Under the pieces are notes generated by a model. The model searched no databases and was not told where the DNA came from. It saw nothing but the letters and a program-made list of their open reading frames with translations. 64,000 nt of DNA from contig NC_064216.1 of NCBI RefSeq assembly GCF_023101765.2, positions 6,352,501-6,416,500 of the forward strand, read 5' to 3'. This document shows, piece after piece, positions 10,118-20,473 of the stretch (its first letter is position 1; each line of letters begins with the position of its first letter). This DNA is from Spodoptera frugiperda (taxonomy: Eukaryota; Arthropoda; Insecta; Lepidoptera; Noctuidae). The position numbers and the translations under genes were made by a program.

Positions 10118-10493
10118 ATAACAATCTATGGTCGACGAGTACAGAGTTCTTGAATATTGTATAAAATAACTAATAAAAGTCGTTGATTGGCGGTTTCATG
10201 CGGAACATTTCATTTTGCGATGTCATACATCGACAAGAAACTATTTTCAAAGGTTTAACCTTATTTGCTCATAGATAGCGCTACGTGTATCAGATTATCG
10301 ATATCTTATTATCGATAGTTTCAGTTAGCATCCCCTCTCTAGTCGAAAATAAAACATAGGTGCGCTTCGAGGAAATAAAAATTAATATTTTTAATAGTTC
10401 CTTGAAGCGCAACTAACGGGTGCGCTTCGAGGAATAAAATAGGTGCGCTTGGAGAGGTGCGCTTCAAAACAGTTGCGCTTCGAGGAATACCTC

Positions 10494-10506
10494 ATACTAT
10501 GAGAAA
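10494..10506. repeat. Target-site duplication of the SINE-like element (left copy)
   Basis: ATACTATGAGAAA here is repeated directly after the poly-A tract near 10673-10684. Its first 8 bases are also the right-hand duplication of the fold-back transposon. Confidence 0.85.
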
Positions 10507-10671
10507 CCGGAGTTGCGGACTATCTAGCGGGTTTACCGGAGCTCTGGTTCGAAAAGCAGGAGTAGGAACGGGGTGGTTTTTAGTCAGTAAGAGTCTGACA
10601 CTCCCTCTCGCCTCACCTAAGGCGAGAGAAGTCATTGAATGATTTTCCCCCTTCAAAAAAAAAAAAAAAAA
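10507..10671 (+). mobile_element. SINE-like element with R1-LINE 3' tail (copy 1)
   Basis: Starts CCGGAGTTGCGGACTATCTA, contains GAACGGGGTGGTTTTTAGTC and CTGACACTCCCTCTCGCCTC, and ends in poly-A. Flanked by the 13-bp duplication ATACTATGAGAAA. The whole sequence matches the 3' UTR of the R1-clade LINE at 56967-57110. Confidence 0.85.
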
Positions 10672-10684
10672 TACTATGAGAAAA

Positions 10685-11088
10685 CTTAATTGGTATCAGT
10701 TGTAAACCAGATTAAAGTACTGTAACATTGGTAATTAGCTACCTAATTACATTCTCTTCAAGGTGTTTGAAACTTGGATTGGAAGACTGGAACAAAGACT
10801 TTCCCTCTCATCAAATTAAATAAACTCACGTAGACTAGAAATAAATCTTGATTAAATTCAAAGGTAGGCACAAACGAATTAACTTTCCGACCAAAGGTAG
10901 CGTGTAGGTGTAGGCAGGTATCGACGAACACATCTTTGCGAAAGCAAGTAACTTTATCAGAGAGTATTCAATTGTTTTTTACGAAGTTACCGATTGTCTC
11001 AAGGACGTTTTCATTACGTAAATAGAGTTGATTTTCCGTTGACACGAGCTCAGTAAGATTACAGTTAAAGTTGATATTGTATGATGTA
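10685..11088. other. No recognised feature
   Basis: AT-rich non-coding sequence between mobile elements. I saw no coding or RNA signal. Confidence 0.4.
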
Positions 11089-11263
11089 CTAGCGACCCGC
11101 CCCAACTTCGCATGGGTGCAATGGTGATATATTATGCATGTATTATACATAAAAAACTTCCTCTTGAATCACTCTATCTATTAAAAATGACCGCATCAAA
11201 ATCCTTTGCATAGTTTGTAGGACAGAGAAAGCGACTTTGTTTTATACTATGTATGTAGTGATA
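11089..11263 (-). mobile_element. Non-autonomous Helitron, family A (copy 1)
   Basis: In reverse, it ends with a GGGGCGGGTCGCTAG-type terminus (here CTAGCGACCCGCCCC at the plus-strand left end) and carries the blocks AACTTCCTCTTGAATCACTC and AGAAAGCGACTTTGTTTTAT. Further copies are at 22409-22591, 42982-43160 and 60268-60449. Confidence 0.75.
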
Positions 11264-11869
11264 GCGGCTGAATTAATTACGAGTACACACAAGCCTGTAC
11301 ATAGGCAGTATACGCAACATGAATGACCTGCCCGTATATCATCGGCGTGTACAAACAAGTTTGTTGACAACAGCTCAAGCCTACCGATCTAACACAAACA
11401 AATAGTGCCAACTAACATTTAAAGGGAAACAGCGCAAATTCCGCCGGGAGACAGATCAATAAATCAAAGCTTGCAAAAGTTGCGGACCCTCAAAGTTGGA
11501 ACCTTCCCTTTTTCTTCACGATCACGACGCCAATCAAATAACTTTCGTGCGCCTTAAGCTTCTAATTTTCCTTCACTAATAATGGGTTGTGAATTTACAA
11601 CGTTATTTTACATTAAATTTTAAGTACTTAAGCTTAGTATTATGTTGCGGAATTTAGTAGTATTAGACGTGGAAATTGCCTTAAGTAGCTATGTAATCCG
11701 ATTTCGATGTGTAGACACAGTTTAGATCAAACAGCGCTGTGTACTCTGAAACTATGATAGCAATTAGTCACGTTATTTACAAAGCAATCTGTCAATTATG
11801 TAACTGAATATCGATTCGATCACTATTATGTATTATGTGCGATTAGCATTCGTGTTTATGTCAACTATT

Positions 11870-12025
11870 CAAAGTCAAAGCATTCATTGCAATTAATCCT
11901 CAATTTGAAACATCAAATTGAATTGTCCGTCAGTCTCTCTGTCAGTGAAGCTAGGTGCTTATTCCAAAGTGTAGCTTTGAATAGAGAAGAAAGAGCAAGA
12001 AACTCCATACATATTGTTTCTTTAT
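11870..12025 (-). mobile_element. LINE 3'-tail repeat (AAGTCAAAG type), copy 1
   Basis: Begins with the AAAGTCAAAGCATTCATT motif and ends near GAAAGAGCAAGAAACTCCAT. It shares GTCAGTGAAGCTAGGTGC and CCAAAGTGTAGCTT with the copy at 14621-14790. I recognise it as the antisense of a LINE 3' end common in Lepidoptera. The plus-strand frame here is an artefact. Confidence 0.6.
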
Positions 12026-12029
12026 TTCA

Positions 12030-13111
12030 TGAACCAATTTTAGTAATCCTTGAAGATCTTTCAAAGGATTTTCTCCACATATCTAGTCTATGTATAGTAT
12101 GTGAACCTTTGTTCTATCATTTTATTAGATTAGTTTAAAGCCAACGACCTTTGGATACAGACGTTATTCACAAAACGCGACTATTACTCAGAACTTTACT
12201 CAAGTAGATGGACTTTGCACAGTCAACAGCTGGTGTTCTTTGCGTCGTCCAAAATATATAAAACTTGCTATACAAAAATAGCTTTTATTACAAACAAAAT
12301 AAGATCTGTCAGGGTATTAACATTGACATGGGTATGTATTAACGACTTACTTCAATCCCCAATACGTCTGTCAAGTGTGATTGGGGCAATATTCCCTGTG
12401 GTCGTTAATTTCCGTGATCAATGGGGGCCCTTTTTCAGTATCGTACAATGGATACATTCAACTTTAATCGAGATTGAGGTTATATTCTTAAAATTGGTGA
12501 AGAAATGTAGAGGTTTCCGACAAGACAACTTTTATAAGGCAATTTATGGAAGTAATTATGAGACCATTGTCAAAGTTTATAAGCATTAGTGCTGTGTCTG
12601 ACTGTAAAGTATAAAAATTGTGGCTGTTTACACATTCTTGGTATAACGTTCGTGTTGGGACACGACAGACCTGCAGTAGCGTCACCCTTTAACTAACTTT
12701 GCTGCCATATCTTTAACATCAAGTGCTGGTAATAGTCCCTCTCACCAGGAACAATGCATCGCTACTAACAAGAACAAGCCGCTATATGCTTTTAGTTTCT
12801 ACTTTCCTGTAGAATCTTTAGAGTGCTCAAACTATTGACCACTTATGTACTAAACGTGTATCATGAGAGAGGTGTTTAATGGGTAAGCATCCTTTGGAAT
12901 AGACTAGAAAATAATATGTCGAGGACACAATAGCAAGAGAATGACTTATCAGTCGGAAGGTATTGCTGCACAAAGTTTGCTTCTTTTCTCCCAAGCAAAG
13001 GTTTGTCCATAACCCCACATTTAAAGTAGAAAGTTAAAAAAAAAAAGTAGAAAGATCACGCATATGTTTCGAGATCACGCATCTGTATCTTGTGGGCTGA
13101 TTACCCTTTCA
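12030..13111. other. No recognised feature
   Basis: Non-coding. Frames at 12215-12589 (plus) and 12488-12685 (minus) overlap and lack any domain; both are rejected. A short poly-A-like run is at 13036-13047. Confidence 0.4.
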
Positions 13112-13252
13112 TAGAGCTTAGTACGAGTTTGTTCCTACGAAACCACGTTCGGTGCTCTGATTGGTTGGTTCATTCGCACTGGCCAATCAGAGCGCCGAAC
13201 GCCTTCTCGTTTCGTTTTCGTTCAACGTAAAGCAAACTTGTACTAGGGGTAC
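13112..13252. mobile_element. MITE with CTTAGTACGAGTTTG ends (copy 1)
   Basis: Left end CTTAGTACGAGTTTGTTCC and right end AGCAAACTTGTACTAGGGGT form a degenerate inverted repeat. The body contains GCTCTGATTGGTTGGTT facing GGCCAATCAGAGCGCCGAAC. A better preserved copy is at 59223-59354. Confidence 0.75.
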
Positions 13253-13594
13253 AGAACCTATCAACCTACCCAGGTTTTAAATAATGATTAACAACTGCCA
13301 AAATACAAATATTCTTCGTAAAAAGCCTTAAATCGTTGAACAATGCTTAAATTTACTGAAATGTAAACTGATATACTTATATTAAATTTATCTACCCTCT
13401 TATCCTCGAAAGTGACATAATTTTAGCATGAAAACATTTACTGTCTACTTAGTTAGTAAATTATATACAACATCAGATGAATTTACATAAGAGTACTAAA
13501 TGTTGACGGGCAAGTGGCAGATAATTCCTACCCTTTGTATTTGTTTCATGTGCCTAAAGTTCGCCTTGACACAAATATGTTAACAGTGTCATAT

Positions 13595-13655
13595 AAACAA
13601 AATAAAGGATAACTATCTAACTTATCTAGTTAGATAGTTATCTTTTATTTTGTTT
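13595..13655. repeat. Near-perfect 27-bp hairpin
   Basis: Left arm 13595-13621 and right arm 13629-13655 are complementary at 26 of 27 positions (the exception would be a G-U pair in RNA), with a 7-base loop TTATCTA. The arms read AAACAAAATAAAGGATAACT and onwards. Very AT-rich. It may be the relic of a fold-back element or a small RNA precursor; nothing in the sequence decides this. Confidence 0.8.
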
Positions 13656-13669
13656 GTGTTTTATTTTGT

Positions 13670-13845
13670 AAACCGTGATTTTTAGTTAGTCTACGTATCC
13701 GTAGACTAACAAGTACAGTACGCGGCGCGGCGGCATTAGACGCGTCTACGCTACTCATGATTAAGAGTCTCTCTGTAACTCGAAACTAGTAGAGTTTTTC
13801 TCCATTAAAGTACGTGAGAATCCGTGAATTTTGTTAATTAAGTAT
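13670..13845. mobile_element. Fold-back MITE, CGTGATTTTTAGTT family (copy 2, rearranged)
   Basis: AAACCGTGATTTTTAGTTAG at the left, then the palindrome AGTCTACGTATCCGTAGACT (13688-13707). A GC-rich stretch around GCGGCGCGGCGGCATTAGAC follows, then CGAAACTAGTAGAG and GTACGTGAGAATCCGTGAAT at the right. The family blocks are inverted relative to copy 1. Confidence 0.6.
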
Positions 13846-14379
13846 GTTACACGATAGCTATTATAAACATAATATAGATACGTAGATACTAACAAACAGA
13901 CCAACCAAGACAACTATAATAAACAGTCAAGTTGGAATACACAGAACTATGTAGTTCTGTATCCCAACCGTCATTCATGTACGCAGTTATTACACTCGAG
14001 GGAGTCAACTTACAACATAAATACATACATACAAACACACATACATAGTTAACTTTTGGCAAACAAAGCTAGAATTGGTCTATAACTCTACAAGACCAGA
14101 GTAACTCCAATTCCAAGTACACTAGGCTGTGTTTCCAAGTGTTACGGCGACGGTCATGAAATTTGAGATAGCGATTATCATTCCTAATTTCCCTGCAAGG
14201 GTTGCTGTATAAATGTTTTGTTGTACCGACAGAATAATAAGATTGGCGTTATATAACAGTTGTAATAATGCTAATGACAAAATAAAATGGTTTAATGACA
14301 TCGCTGTGTTACTTACCACTTCTACCTAACTACTGTTTAATTGTGAGGACCTAAAATTTAAACAAGAAAAGATATTTGG
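13846..14379. other. No recognised feature apart from an ATAC-rich stretch
   Basis: Non-coding. A short ACATACATACAAACACACAT microsatellite lies at about 14021-14045. The minus-strand frame at 14122-14319 has no domain. Confidence 0.4.
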
Positions 14380-14577
14380 CTATTTATAATATAAAAATAA
14401 GTCAGGTTTTCCTTCCTGACGCTATAACTCCAGAGAACAGATTTCCACGATTTTGCATTCGTTGGAAAGGTCCCAGGCTCCGTGAGGTTTATAGCAAAGA
14501 AAATCCAGGAAAAAGTTCAAGAGATAAGCAGGAATACGGAGAATTGGTGGCGAAACGGAGTTCGGCGGGTTTAATAG
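14380..14577 (+). mobile_element. Non-autonomous Helitron, family D (copy 1)
   Basis: Contains CCTTCCTGACGCTATAACTC, TTTCCACGATTTTGCATTCG and TGGCGAAACGGAGTTCGGCG, ending in TTAATAG where the intact copy has a CTAG terminus. It is an inverted relative of 15533-15735, about 1 kb away. Confidence 0.65.
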
Positions 14578-14620
14578 TAATGTATGTTATTATGTATTCA
14601 AGGTAAGAACTGAGAGAAGT

Positions 14621-14790
14621 CAAAGTCAAAGTTCAAAGTCAATTCATTTATTCCAATTAAAACATAAATAGGTACTTTTGAAATGTCAACAAATAAAGAA
14701 ATAAATAATAGTCTGTCCGTCAGTGAAGCTAGGTGCTCGTTCCAAAGTGTAGCTTCGAATGAAGAAGAACAAGCAAGAAACTCTATAGAG
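14621..14790 (-). mobile_element. LINE 3'-tail repeat (AAGTCAAAG type), copy 2
   Basis: AGTCAAAGTCAAAGTTCAAA followed by TCATTTATTCCAATT and, at the end, GAAGAACAAGCAAGAAACTC. This matches the antisense 3' end of a LINE widespread in Lepidoptera and shares long blocks with 11870-12025. Confidence 0.65.
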
Positions 14791-15200
14791 AGAGAAGATT
14801 TAAATGCTATGAACATTAATAGCAATACGTATACAAAAATATTAAACTAATGTTATATGATATTTTTGAGCTGTATTTAAGTCAGCATTGTATGTAGTTC
14901 CAGTGATTATAAAGACCCTTGTAATTGTTGTGTTATTGACAGTTTTCGGAACGCCATATAAATAAAGCTTTTCGTGAAAATCTGGTCAGTAAATATTGAA
15001 AATATCCCTGTTCAATGATGACCAAATGGAAGGCTGAAGGGTGATTGGCCAGATTAACGTCAGTTATTCAATGAGAAACAGGTAAAAATGCAACTTATAT
15101 TCATTAGAATACATTGGATTTTATGTTTGAATCTTTATATCTATCTCTGCCTACCTCTTCGGGGATAAAAGGCGTGACGCTGCATATCTTTATATCTATA

Positions 15201-15412
15201 CTAGCTACTTCCGCGCGGTTTCACCCGCTCTGCTCGGCTCCTATTGGTCATAGCGTGATGTTTTATAGCCTATAGCCTTCCTCGATAAATGCACTATCCA
15301 ACACAAAAATAATTATTCAATTCGGACCAGTAGTTCCGGAGATTAGCGCGTTCAAACAAACAAACAAACAATCAAACAAACAAACTCTTCAGCTTTATAA
15401 TATTTATTATAG
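15201..15412 (-). mobile_element. Non-autonomous Helitron, family B (copy 2)
   Basis: The plus strand begins CTAGCTACTTCCGCGCGGTT, the reverse complement of the family B terminus. It continues through CCTATTGGTCATAGCGTGAT to a CAAA-repeat and AACTCTTCAGCTTTATAATA. Confidence 0.7.
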
Positions 15413-15428
15413 TATATTATAGTATATA

Positions 15429-15520
15429 CTAGCTGTGCCCGCGACTTCGTTCGTGTGATTTTCAAGAACAAAAAAACGTCGTTTTGTTAAGAGTATATCA
15501 CCTTTTTGATGATTTATTAT
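15429..15520 (-). mobile_element. Helitron 3'-end fragment, family C
   Basis: CTAGCTGTGCCCGCGACTTC is the reverse complement of a typical lepidopteran Helitron 3' terminus. Only the end survives before the next element begins. Confidence 0.55.
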
Positions 15521-15532
15521 ATGTATAGAAGA

Positions 15533-15735
15533 CTAGCAAACCTGGCGAACTCCGTTTCGCCACCGATGGTTTCCCCGTTTTCTTGCTTTTCTCTTGAATT
15601 TTTCACGATTTTTCTTTGCTATAAACCTCACGGAGCCCGAGACCTTTTCAACGAATGCAAAACCGTGGAAATCGGTTCGTGCGTTCTGGAGTTATAGCGT
15701 CAGGAAGGAAAACCCGACTTATTTTTATATAATAG
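15533..15735 (-). mobile_element. Non-autonomous Helitron, family D (copy 2)
   Basis: The plus strand starts CTAGCAAACCTGGCGAACTC, the reverse of a GTTTGCTAG terminus, and runs through ACCTCACGGAGCCCGAGACC to GGAAGGAAAACCCGACTTAT and an AT-rich 5' end. Retains the CTAG that copy 1 has lost. Confidence 0.7.
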
Positions 15736-17619
15736 ATTATTCAGGCTTGGCGAAAATTTGATTTAATTTCGTATCTTTAGTAAAATAAATAATTGAAGCT
15801 TCTGTCTGAAAATTAAATTGGAAAGACCAACAATTTTCGTGAATTCAGTACAGACCTAATGTCTGTAATTATCAAATGAGGAGAGCCTTTTAATTCATAA
15901 CTCTAATGAGGCGACCGAAAATGTAAATCCACAGAGGGCAATGTTCTCTATTAGTATTTAACATTTAAAATGAAAATTCGAATATTGAAATCTAAATAAT
16001 ATTTTTTTTACCAAAGACTTTTTTGTGATTCATAAAAAAGTTTTACAATATCTTTGCATTGTAATGTATTGGTAATGGAACGTACCTAATTAAAAAAAGT
16101 TTTATAGTCTACATATTAATTTACTGAGCCCTATTACAGTAGGTAATTAATGGTTACGCCTACTTCTCCCCACATTTTCGAGTAAAACCAAATAAAATAT
16201 TAATATGCCAGCATTAAATATGTTTTAGTACCAGCCTACTTTGTCGCCTACAGTACGTACAAGAGTATAATTACCCAACTTCCCGTAAGTAACGCCTACC
16301 CGACCACGATAATTAACGCTAAATACAGAACCATAAAACTAATGACTTACTTATTTCAGTACTACGGTAGAACTGTGTGAAAAGCTTAATATAATAGTTA
16401 GTGGTTGACATGCTATTATGCCAATATGTGCACTGTTCTCCATTAGCACCGTAAAATCCAGTTTCAAACTAAACTTCGTGTGTAAACCCAGCGAACTTTT
16501 GCTACCCGACTCCATTTCACACGGCTTCCTTACAATATTACTGTATCTTATTAATTTGTAATAGAATTCTAAATGCGAACTAATTGGATTTAAAATAGCA
16601 CTAATAAAAACAGCTCAATTGGCAAAGCCAACAAAAAAAAAAATGGTCTCGGACAGATTAAACAAATAAAATTCCTCGGGACTTTACGTAGAGCCAATTG
16701 GGGCTTCAGAGATTTCGTTCCATTGCCGTCGGAATAAAAAATAAATGAATTTTAAATATCGAGATTGATTGGACGGGGCAACTGGCCGGCGAACTGGGAG
16801 CTCAAGCTGACACAGTTTGAATTTCGAACGGAAAACAGTTTCTCAAATTAGTTTGTTTTCTTTATGTTTTGTTTTTGTTCCGATATCGATGTTATTAATT
16901 TATTGACGAGTTGAACATTTTGAAATTTGAAAAATATTGCAGGATAAAAATAAAAAGTGACATAAAAATTGTACTTAATAAATTCGAATCATTGAAGTGA
17001 TACTGAAACAGTATAACTTTACAGAATAAGGGCCCATAAAATCGTAGAACAGAGACCTATTTAGAGTCCCGTTTTATGATCCTAGATTTTACAACGCAAT
17101 ACTTAAGTTGTAAAACCTAGATCGTCTAGTTTTATAACATTTCCGTAATAAATACTAAGTCCTATGAAGGTAGTGTACTTTCTTGTATTAATTGGTGACA
17201 CAGGACAAAGGCAGGACTTAAGGCTTACGTAATATACTGACATTTAGTTAAGATATCTAAACCAAAAAGGTAAAGAGAAAGAAGGTTTCACTCTGTTAAT
17301 TATGTTTGCGTTGTAGAGAACAATTAAACGAGCACATGTCAAAATCCTATACCTATATAGGGCTGTCCTATTATTAGGCAGAAGGCAGTACAAAGGGTTC
17401 ACTTAAATCAATATTGACTTAATTAATTCATCACAGTGCCTAGAACATGTTTATACAACAGCCTTCACAAACCGCAGTTTCACGCATACTGCCAACGACT
17501 AAGTGCTGGTAATATTAATTGATATACATCCGATACATAAATTGCGGCTTTGACTTCACCCACACGATATATGAAACTTTAGGAAAGTGAGGTATAAAAA
17601 CAAATGAATATTAGCCTCT
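15736..17619. other. No recognised feature
   Basis: AT-rich non-coding sequence. A weak inverted pair (CTAGATTTTACAAC and GTTGTAAAACCTAG) lies at about 17082-17124. No exon-like segment was seen on either strand. Confidence 0.4.
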
Positions 17620-17672
17620 AGCATGGCTTGAAACTAGTCGAGTTCCTCGTCAAACAGTTACGTGAGTAAACC
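17620..17672. mobile_element. MITE fragment, CGTGATTTTTAGTT family (copy 3)
   Basis: AGCATGGCTTGAAACTAGTC, then CAGTTACGTGAGTAAACCG: the central and right blocks of the family only. Confidence 0.55.
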
Positions 17673-19814
17673 GATAATATAATAATCACAAAAAAAAACA
17701 ACCTAAAATAGGTTAAACCATCGAAAAAATCAACTATACAGCATTACACACAGATAGACTACTTAACAAAAAGAAAAAAATATTTGTAGAGACTAGAGGC
17801 TTTCAGCTTAGGCAAACACTTAATAGCTTTAATGTCGTCCACGGATAGATCACAGTCAGGGTAGGCTATTGAGCGTTACAAAAAATTATAAAAATTCACC
17901 CTCAAAAAAGCCCTCCAAGTAACTACACACAAAAAATCATGTCATAAACTCTCTCTTTTGTGATGTGAAGAAAGGACAAACAAACAAACACACTTTTCCA
18001 TTTATAATATTAGTGAGAAGTATGGATATGTTGTCACAATTTTCATGGATGAAGCGTAAAGTTTAATTTGATGTTTGAAATTCGAGTTAAGTAGCGATCT
18101 CGCGTTTGAAGTAGGCATATAGACATGAAGGTTACATACGTTACTCGATTTCAACATATCAACGAGAATAATGATTAATTAGAATTCGTCTTTGAAGCTA
18201 TTTGTTTAATTATCTTCTTGTTATCTTTTGATGTAGACGTTGTAGATGTCAGAAGTGTCATTGTCAAGCAAAACGTGTTTGGGTCTACTCCCCAGTGCAT
18301 TGGCCACTGTTATTAGATTTCTGTCCTTCCAAATTGTGTTTGACAATAGGTCCATTATATAGAATAGAATCCATCCATATATAGAATAGAATAGAGCGCT
18401 ATATTGCATGTCGTGTGTGTTTTTATGTTGCACCTCTGCTGCATAGGTTCATTATTACCATAGGCATATCTACTTAATATCATTGTCTCAAAGGCGGTTC
18501 TCAAAGGCAAAGATAAAGTTCGCATAAAAATAGTATTTTAGTAATGTTTCATGATCTTTACTACTAAACAAACGAAAATCCCGTGGCCTTCCGTAATTAA
18601 CTTTCTAACAACTACGTACCAAACTTGATTTTAAAATCAAGACAGTGTCTCTTGAGGCAACTATAAAGAAAAGATTCCTTGTTTAAAGAACTTATTCATA
18701 CATTTTTCAGAGTAAAAGTAAAAATGATTTTGCCAGCAGCATTCTTTTTTCTGCTCGCCTATGACTGGGTTTTAATGCTTTTAGTTTGGGTCGCTGTTCA
18801 CTGCAACATATCTATTAGTTTACATTAACAAGAACTAACTAACTCATATGGAAGTAATATTCCTGATAATATATAACGTATGACAGAAAGGAGTTGCCAG
18901 TAAATTACGATGGTAATCCCAACGTTAGACAAAGTTAGTAATTGTCAGAGTCACATTGTAATATTCCAGTCAAATATTGGAACTAGTGCCGTTAATGAAA
19001 TTCCCCAAACGGAATAGCCAGGGTAGGCAATTTGAGTGGTAGCCTCAGTGACAGAAGTCAATTACTAGTACTGTTATACGTGAAAACGTACCCATTCATA
19101 TGCAAAATAGTTCCCAAAGTCTTTTGTGTTGTGTAGTTCCAGCAAATGTTTCATTTAAATACAAAACAACTTTTGAACTTCAAAGCACTATATTTAGGCC
19201 TTCTATAAAAAGATAGACTAGTGGACCATAAATATTTCATGACAATATAACCAGAACAGCAATTACAGACAAATATTTTACCAAAAAAAAACGCAAGAGA
19301 AGAAATGTTTTATACAAATGGCGTCCGTCGTGTTGTTTTGTTGTTTTCCATGAATATTAACTAAGTCCCGTTCTATTTTTCATAAAGATTATTATTTATT
19401 TATGTAAATTAAATCCTTGAACAGCATTCCGACCGAATTGTGATAACGTGATAGAATAAAATTCTTTATGAAAGTTATTTTGACGTTGGAAAATGTTCTT
19501 TGATTACTTAATCTTTAGTGGGGTGGCCATGTTAATTTTCCGGGCGACGACAAGACTTCATTTAAATTATTTACTTAGGTATTTACGTCGACCGCACCAC
19601 TTATTTTCTTAGATCCCTCGTTTAATAACTTGTTATTGTAAGGTAGATAGACTCGTAGGTATCTTAATTGCTTGTTTGAAATATGAAACATGAAAAAGTC
19701 TGCATTAAAACTAATGATGTCGGTTTCATGATAATTGCGATGTTTGTTTGTTTTCTCGGGCAGATATAGTAATAAGTATCAATTACATTAGAAAGCAGTG
19801 TAATAGATAACGTT
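17673..19814. other. Mostly unrecognised; Helitron 5'-end fragment near 17930-18020
   Basis: A TTTATAATATTAGTGAGAAG end near 18000-18020 with a CAAA repeat resembles an inverted Helitron 5' end. The rest shows no coding or RNA signal. The minus-strand frame at 18221-18433 has no domain. Confidence 0.4.
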
Positions 19815-19985
19815 TGGTGCGGTGGTTAGGCAACCGACTGCCGTATAACGGTGCTACGCGGGTTCGATAGTAACTATTTGTGTGATCTACAAATTGTTGT
19901 TTCGGGTCTGGGTATCAATTGTGATTGTAAACGCATTCACGACACAGGAGAAAATACTAGTGTGAGGCAATGTTTTTATAAAAAA
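19815..19985 (+). mobile_element. tRNA-derived SINE (copy 1)
   Basis: The head GGTGCGGTGGTTAGGCAACC followed at tRNA-like spacing by GCGGGTTCGATAG fits RNA polymerase III boxes A and B. The body has ACAAATTGTTGTTTCGGGTC and GACACAGGAGAAAATACTAG, with an A-rich end. A headless copy is at 31327-31440. Confidence 0.65.
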
Positions 19986-20333
19986 AGAATATAATAATGG
20001 AGGCACATAAATTATAATTATGATGCATGTAAATGTAAACTACTAAATTAAATAAATACGAAAAAAGAGACGAGAGTATTCACATTTAAAGTTCGTCAAA
20101 CGAAAAAGTTTGCAACCGCTAATTTTGGTAGGAAACCCATCACAGTTTCGAACTATCCAAATTAGTGCTGCTACTGAAAGCTGTGGTTTGCAACCATGTT
20201 TTAAATTTTATGATACGCTTTGCTGTATGGGACATGGAATATGTAGGGTGATGAAATAATTAGAAAGACAGTTAATATCTACATAAATGGCATAATAATT
20301 ATTGAAAATGTCAACATTTCTCAGATTAACTAA
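19986..20333. other. No recognised feature
   Basis: AT-rich non-coding sequence between a SINE and a MITE; nothing identifiable. Confidence 0.4.
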
Positions 20334-20473
20334 AAATCACGGTTTACTAACGTAAATTAATGGACAAAAATGCTCTACTAGTTTCGAGTCACAGAGGGAC
20401 TCTTCACCCTGTGGATACGCGGCGAACGTCGCACAGCCTACAACTTACGTGAGTAAACGGTGATTTTTAGTGG
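20334..20473. mobile_element. Fold-back MITE, CGTGATTTTTAGTT family (copy 4, best preserved)
   Basis: Left end ACTAAAAATCACGGTTTACT and right end GAGTAAACGGTGATTTTTAGT are inverted repeats, about 140 bp in all. It contains CTACTAGTTTCGAGTCACAG and a GC-rich GATACGCGGCGAACGTCGC block. Confidence 0.8.

Larger units (their letters stand above)
8902..10493. mobile_element. DNA transposon of ~1.6 kb with ~350-bp terminal inverted repeats and 8-bp TSD
   Basis: The ends are GAGGTATTCCTCGAAGCGCA and its reverse complement. The arms run from 8902 to about 9255 and from about 10118 to 10493, nearly identical apart from a ~20-bp insertion in the right arm. Each arm starts with several copies of CCTCGAAGCGCA in both orientations, then the palindrome-rich ATCGATA region. 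The flanking duplication is ATACTATG. Eight-base duplications are usual for hAT and P superfamilies, but the ends resemble neither closely. The middle holds one unrecognised reading frame (9430-9650) and a separate nested element (9709-10117). No transposase was recognised. Confidence 0.85.

Noticed and set aside
17082..17124. Inverted pair CTAGATTTTACAAC / GTTGTAAAACCTAG
   Set aside because: Short with a mismatch, no duplication and no second copy; noted only.
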